From Stercoripulliclostridium_A sp963642145 (GTDB taxonomy: Bacteria; Bacillota; Clostridia; Christensenellales; DTU072): a stretch of DNA of 6,973 nt. Location of the stretch: assembly GCA_963642145.1 (NCBI GenBank), contig CAVIFU010000067.1, positions 1-6,973 of the forward strand, in the 5' to 3' direction. The position numbers and the translations under genes were made by a program. Below the pieces are notes generated by a model. It saw only the letters and a program-made list of their open reading frames with translations, made no database searches and had not been told where the DNA came from. Below are positions 6,648 to 6,973 of this stretch, piece after piece. Position 1 is the stretch's first letter. Each line of letters starts with the position of its first letter.

Positions 6648-6658
6648 GTAATTCCCCT
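6626..6658 (-). terminator. Hairpin after tRNA-Arg: probable terminator, possibly an operator
   Basis: AGGGGAATTA (6626-6635) and TAATTCCCCT (6649-6658) form a perfect 10-bp inverted repeat with a 13-nt loop. On the tRNA strand the stem starts 7 nt after the encoded CCA and is followed by TTTGTC, a poor T-tract. A weak terminator is the simplest reading and would allow some read-through into mnmA. On the plus strand the same repeat begins 2 bp after a TTGACA box (6619-6624) and surrounds TATGAT (6642-6647), so it could also be a regulated promoter. Confidence 0.55.
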
Positions 6659-6665
6659 CGGTTGA

Positions 6666-6742
6666 TGGCGTACCCGAAAGGAGTCGAACCTTCGACCTTG
6701 AGAGTCGGAGTCTCACGCTCTATCCAACTGAGCTACGGGTAC
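6666..6742 (-). tRNA. tRNA-Arg (anticodon CCG), with encoded CCA
   Basis: The full cloverleaf can be read on the minus strand. The acceptor is GTACCCG/CGGGTAC (6736-6742 with 6670-6676), with discriminator G at 6669 and CCA at 6668-6666. The D stem is GCTC/GAGC with loop AGTTGGATA. The anticodon stem is TGAGA/TCTCA with loop CTCCGAC, giving anticodon CCG, which reads the arginine codon CGG. The T arm contains GGTTCGACT. An A at the usual position 20 of the D loop fits arginine identity. Its own promoter lies at 6763-6791. Confidence 0.96.
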
Positions 6743-6762
6743 ACGGTGATTAAGATATATTT

Positions 6763-6791
6763 AGTATAATCCAAAACCGACTCCGTGTAAA
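6763..6791 (-). promoter_or_regulatory. Promoter of tRNA-Arg
   Basis: On the minus strand, TTTACA (6786-6791) and TATACT (6763-6768) are separated by exactly 17 bp, each hexamer one base from consensus. Transcription would start near 6756, about 14 nt before the mature 5' end at 6742, as expected for a short tRNA precursor leader. Confidence 0.75.
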
Positions 6792-6861
6792 CAAAAAAAC
6801 GCAACTTAAAAACGCTATAATTTCGTCGCAAAAAATTTGTCGGAAAATAACAAAAAAACAG

Positions 6862-6890
6862 TTGACAAAAAATTTGCAAAACGATATTAT
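6862..6890 (+). promoter_or_regulatory. Strong promoter, probably of an rRNA operon
   Basis: TTGACA (6862-6867) and TATTAT (6885-6890) are 17 bp apart. A-tracts just upstream (about 6826-6860) resemble an UP element that binds the RNA polymerase alpha subunit, common at rRNA promoters. It is divergent from the tRNA-Arg promoter, with about 70 bp between the two -35 boxes. The gene-free stretch 6743-6861 holds only these promoter parts and A-rich DNA. Confidence 0.75.
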
Positions 6891-6896
6891 ATAAAG

Positions 6897-6973
6897 GCTG
6901 TCGTTAATCGACGGCACGGTACCTTGAAAACAGAACAGACAGTAAGAAGCGAGAATTAAGCGACCCGCACACG
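6897..6973 (+). other. Probable rRNA operon leader, cut by the window end
   Basis: The predicted transcript begins with a 7-bp hairpin, GCTGTCG/CGACGGC (6897-6903, 6909-6915, one G-T pair), with loop TTAAT. ACCTTGAAAACAGAACAGA (from 6921) then resembles the CCTTGAAAACTGAA-type stretch found before 16S and 23S rRNA genes in many Bacillota. No reading frame is evident. The 16S gene, or another stable RNA, should lie just beyond 6973; this part is inference. Confidence 0.6.

Noticed and set aside
6479..6665. A riboswitch or T-box in the spacer before mnmA
   Set aside because: The hairpins are short, no T-box or known riboswitch core is visible, and no terminator hairpin precedes the start codon.
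6816..6821. A TATAAT box upstream of the rRNA-type promoter as a second promoter
   Set aside because: No acceptable -35 box lies 16-18 bp upstream, and there is no extended -10 TGn.

Overview
The window looks like a piece of chromosome from an uncultured, probably gut-associated member of the Clostridia (Bacillota). The reasons are GGAGG ribosome binding sites, near-consensus SigA promoters (TTGACA-N17-TATAAT type), a CCA-encoding tRNA, a Gram-positive style lipoprotein, and carbohydrate enzymes typical of gut Clostridia. This placement is inferred from gene content and style; no marker gene fixes the genus.

Layout, left to right. Positions 1-127 hold the end of a 25-bp tandem array. Each unit is a conserved TATATCACCG-like core plus a small hairpin whose arm sequence differs from unit to unit but always stays self-complementary. 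Next comes a promoter (135-163) whose spacer carries an inverted repeat that looks like an operator. It drives an intact GH95 glycosidase, probably an alpha-L-fucosidase (208-2418). Right behind it, probably once in the same operon, lies a GH27 alpha-galactosidase-like gene (2444-3969). That gene is broken by two small frameshifts, a third frame change at an apparent deletion inside an inserted binding-module region, an in-frame stop, and several substitutions at otherwise conserved Trp, Leu and Asp positions. A TetR-type regulator with its own promoter follows (4025-4624).

A two-way terminator at 4683-4715 separates this plus-strand block from a minus-strand block. The latter contains a small predicted lipoprotein with a SHOCT-like stretch (4728-5216, perfect consensus promoter), the tRNA 2-thiouridylase mnmA (5405-6478) and a tRNA-Arg(CCG) gene (6666-6742) with its own promoter. 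The right edge (6862-6973) holds a strong plus-strand promoter followed by a short hairpin and an ACCTTGAAAAC-type stretch, which looks like the start of an rRNA operon leader; the rRNA itself would lie outside the window.

Functionally the left half is an accessory glycan-use locus in decay: the first enzyme and a nearby regulator are intact, while the second enzyme is dead. A GH95/GH27 pair would suit removal of terminal fucose and alpha-galactose from host or plant glycans. The right half is housekeeping tRNA and translation machinery. The least explained elements are the hairpin array at the left edge, the operator-like repeats in front of GH95, and the promoter-plus-inverted-repeat element beside the tRNA.
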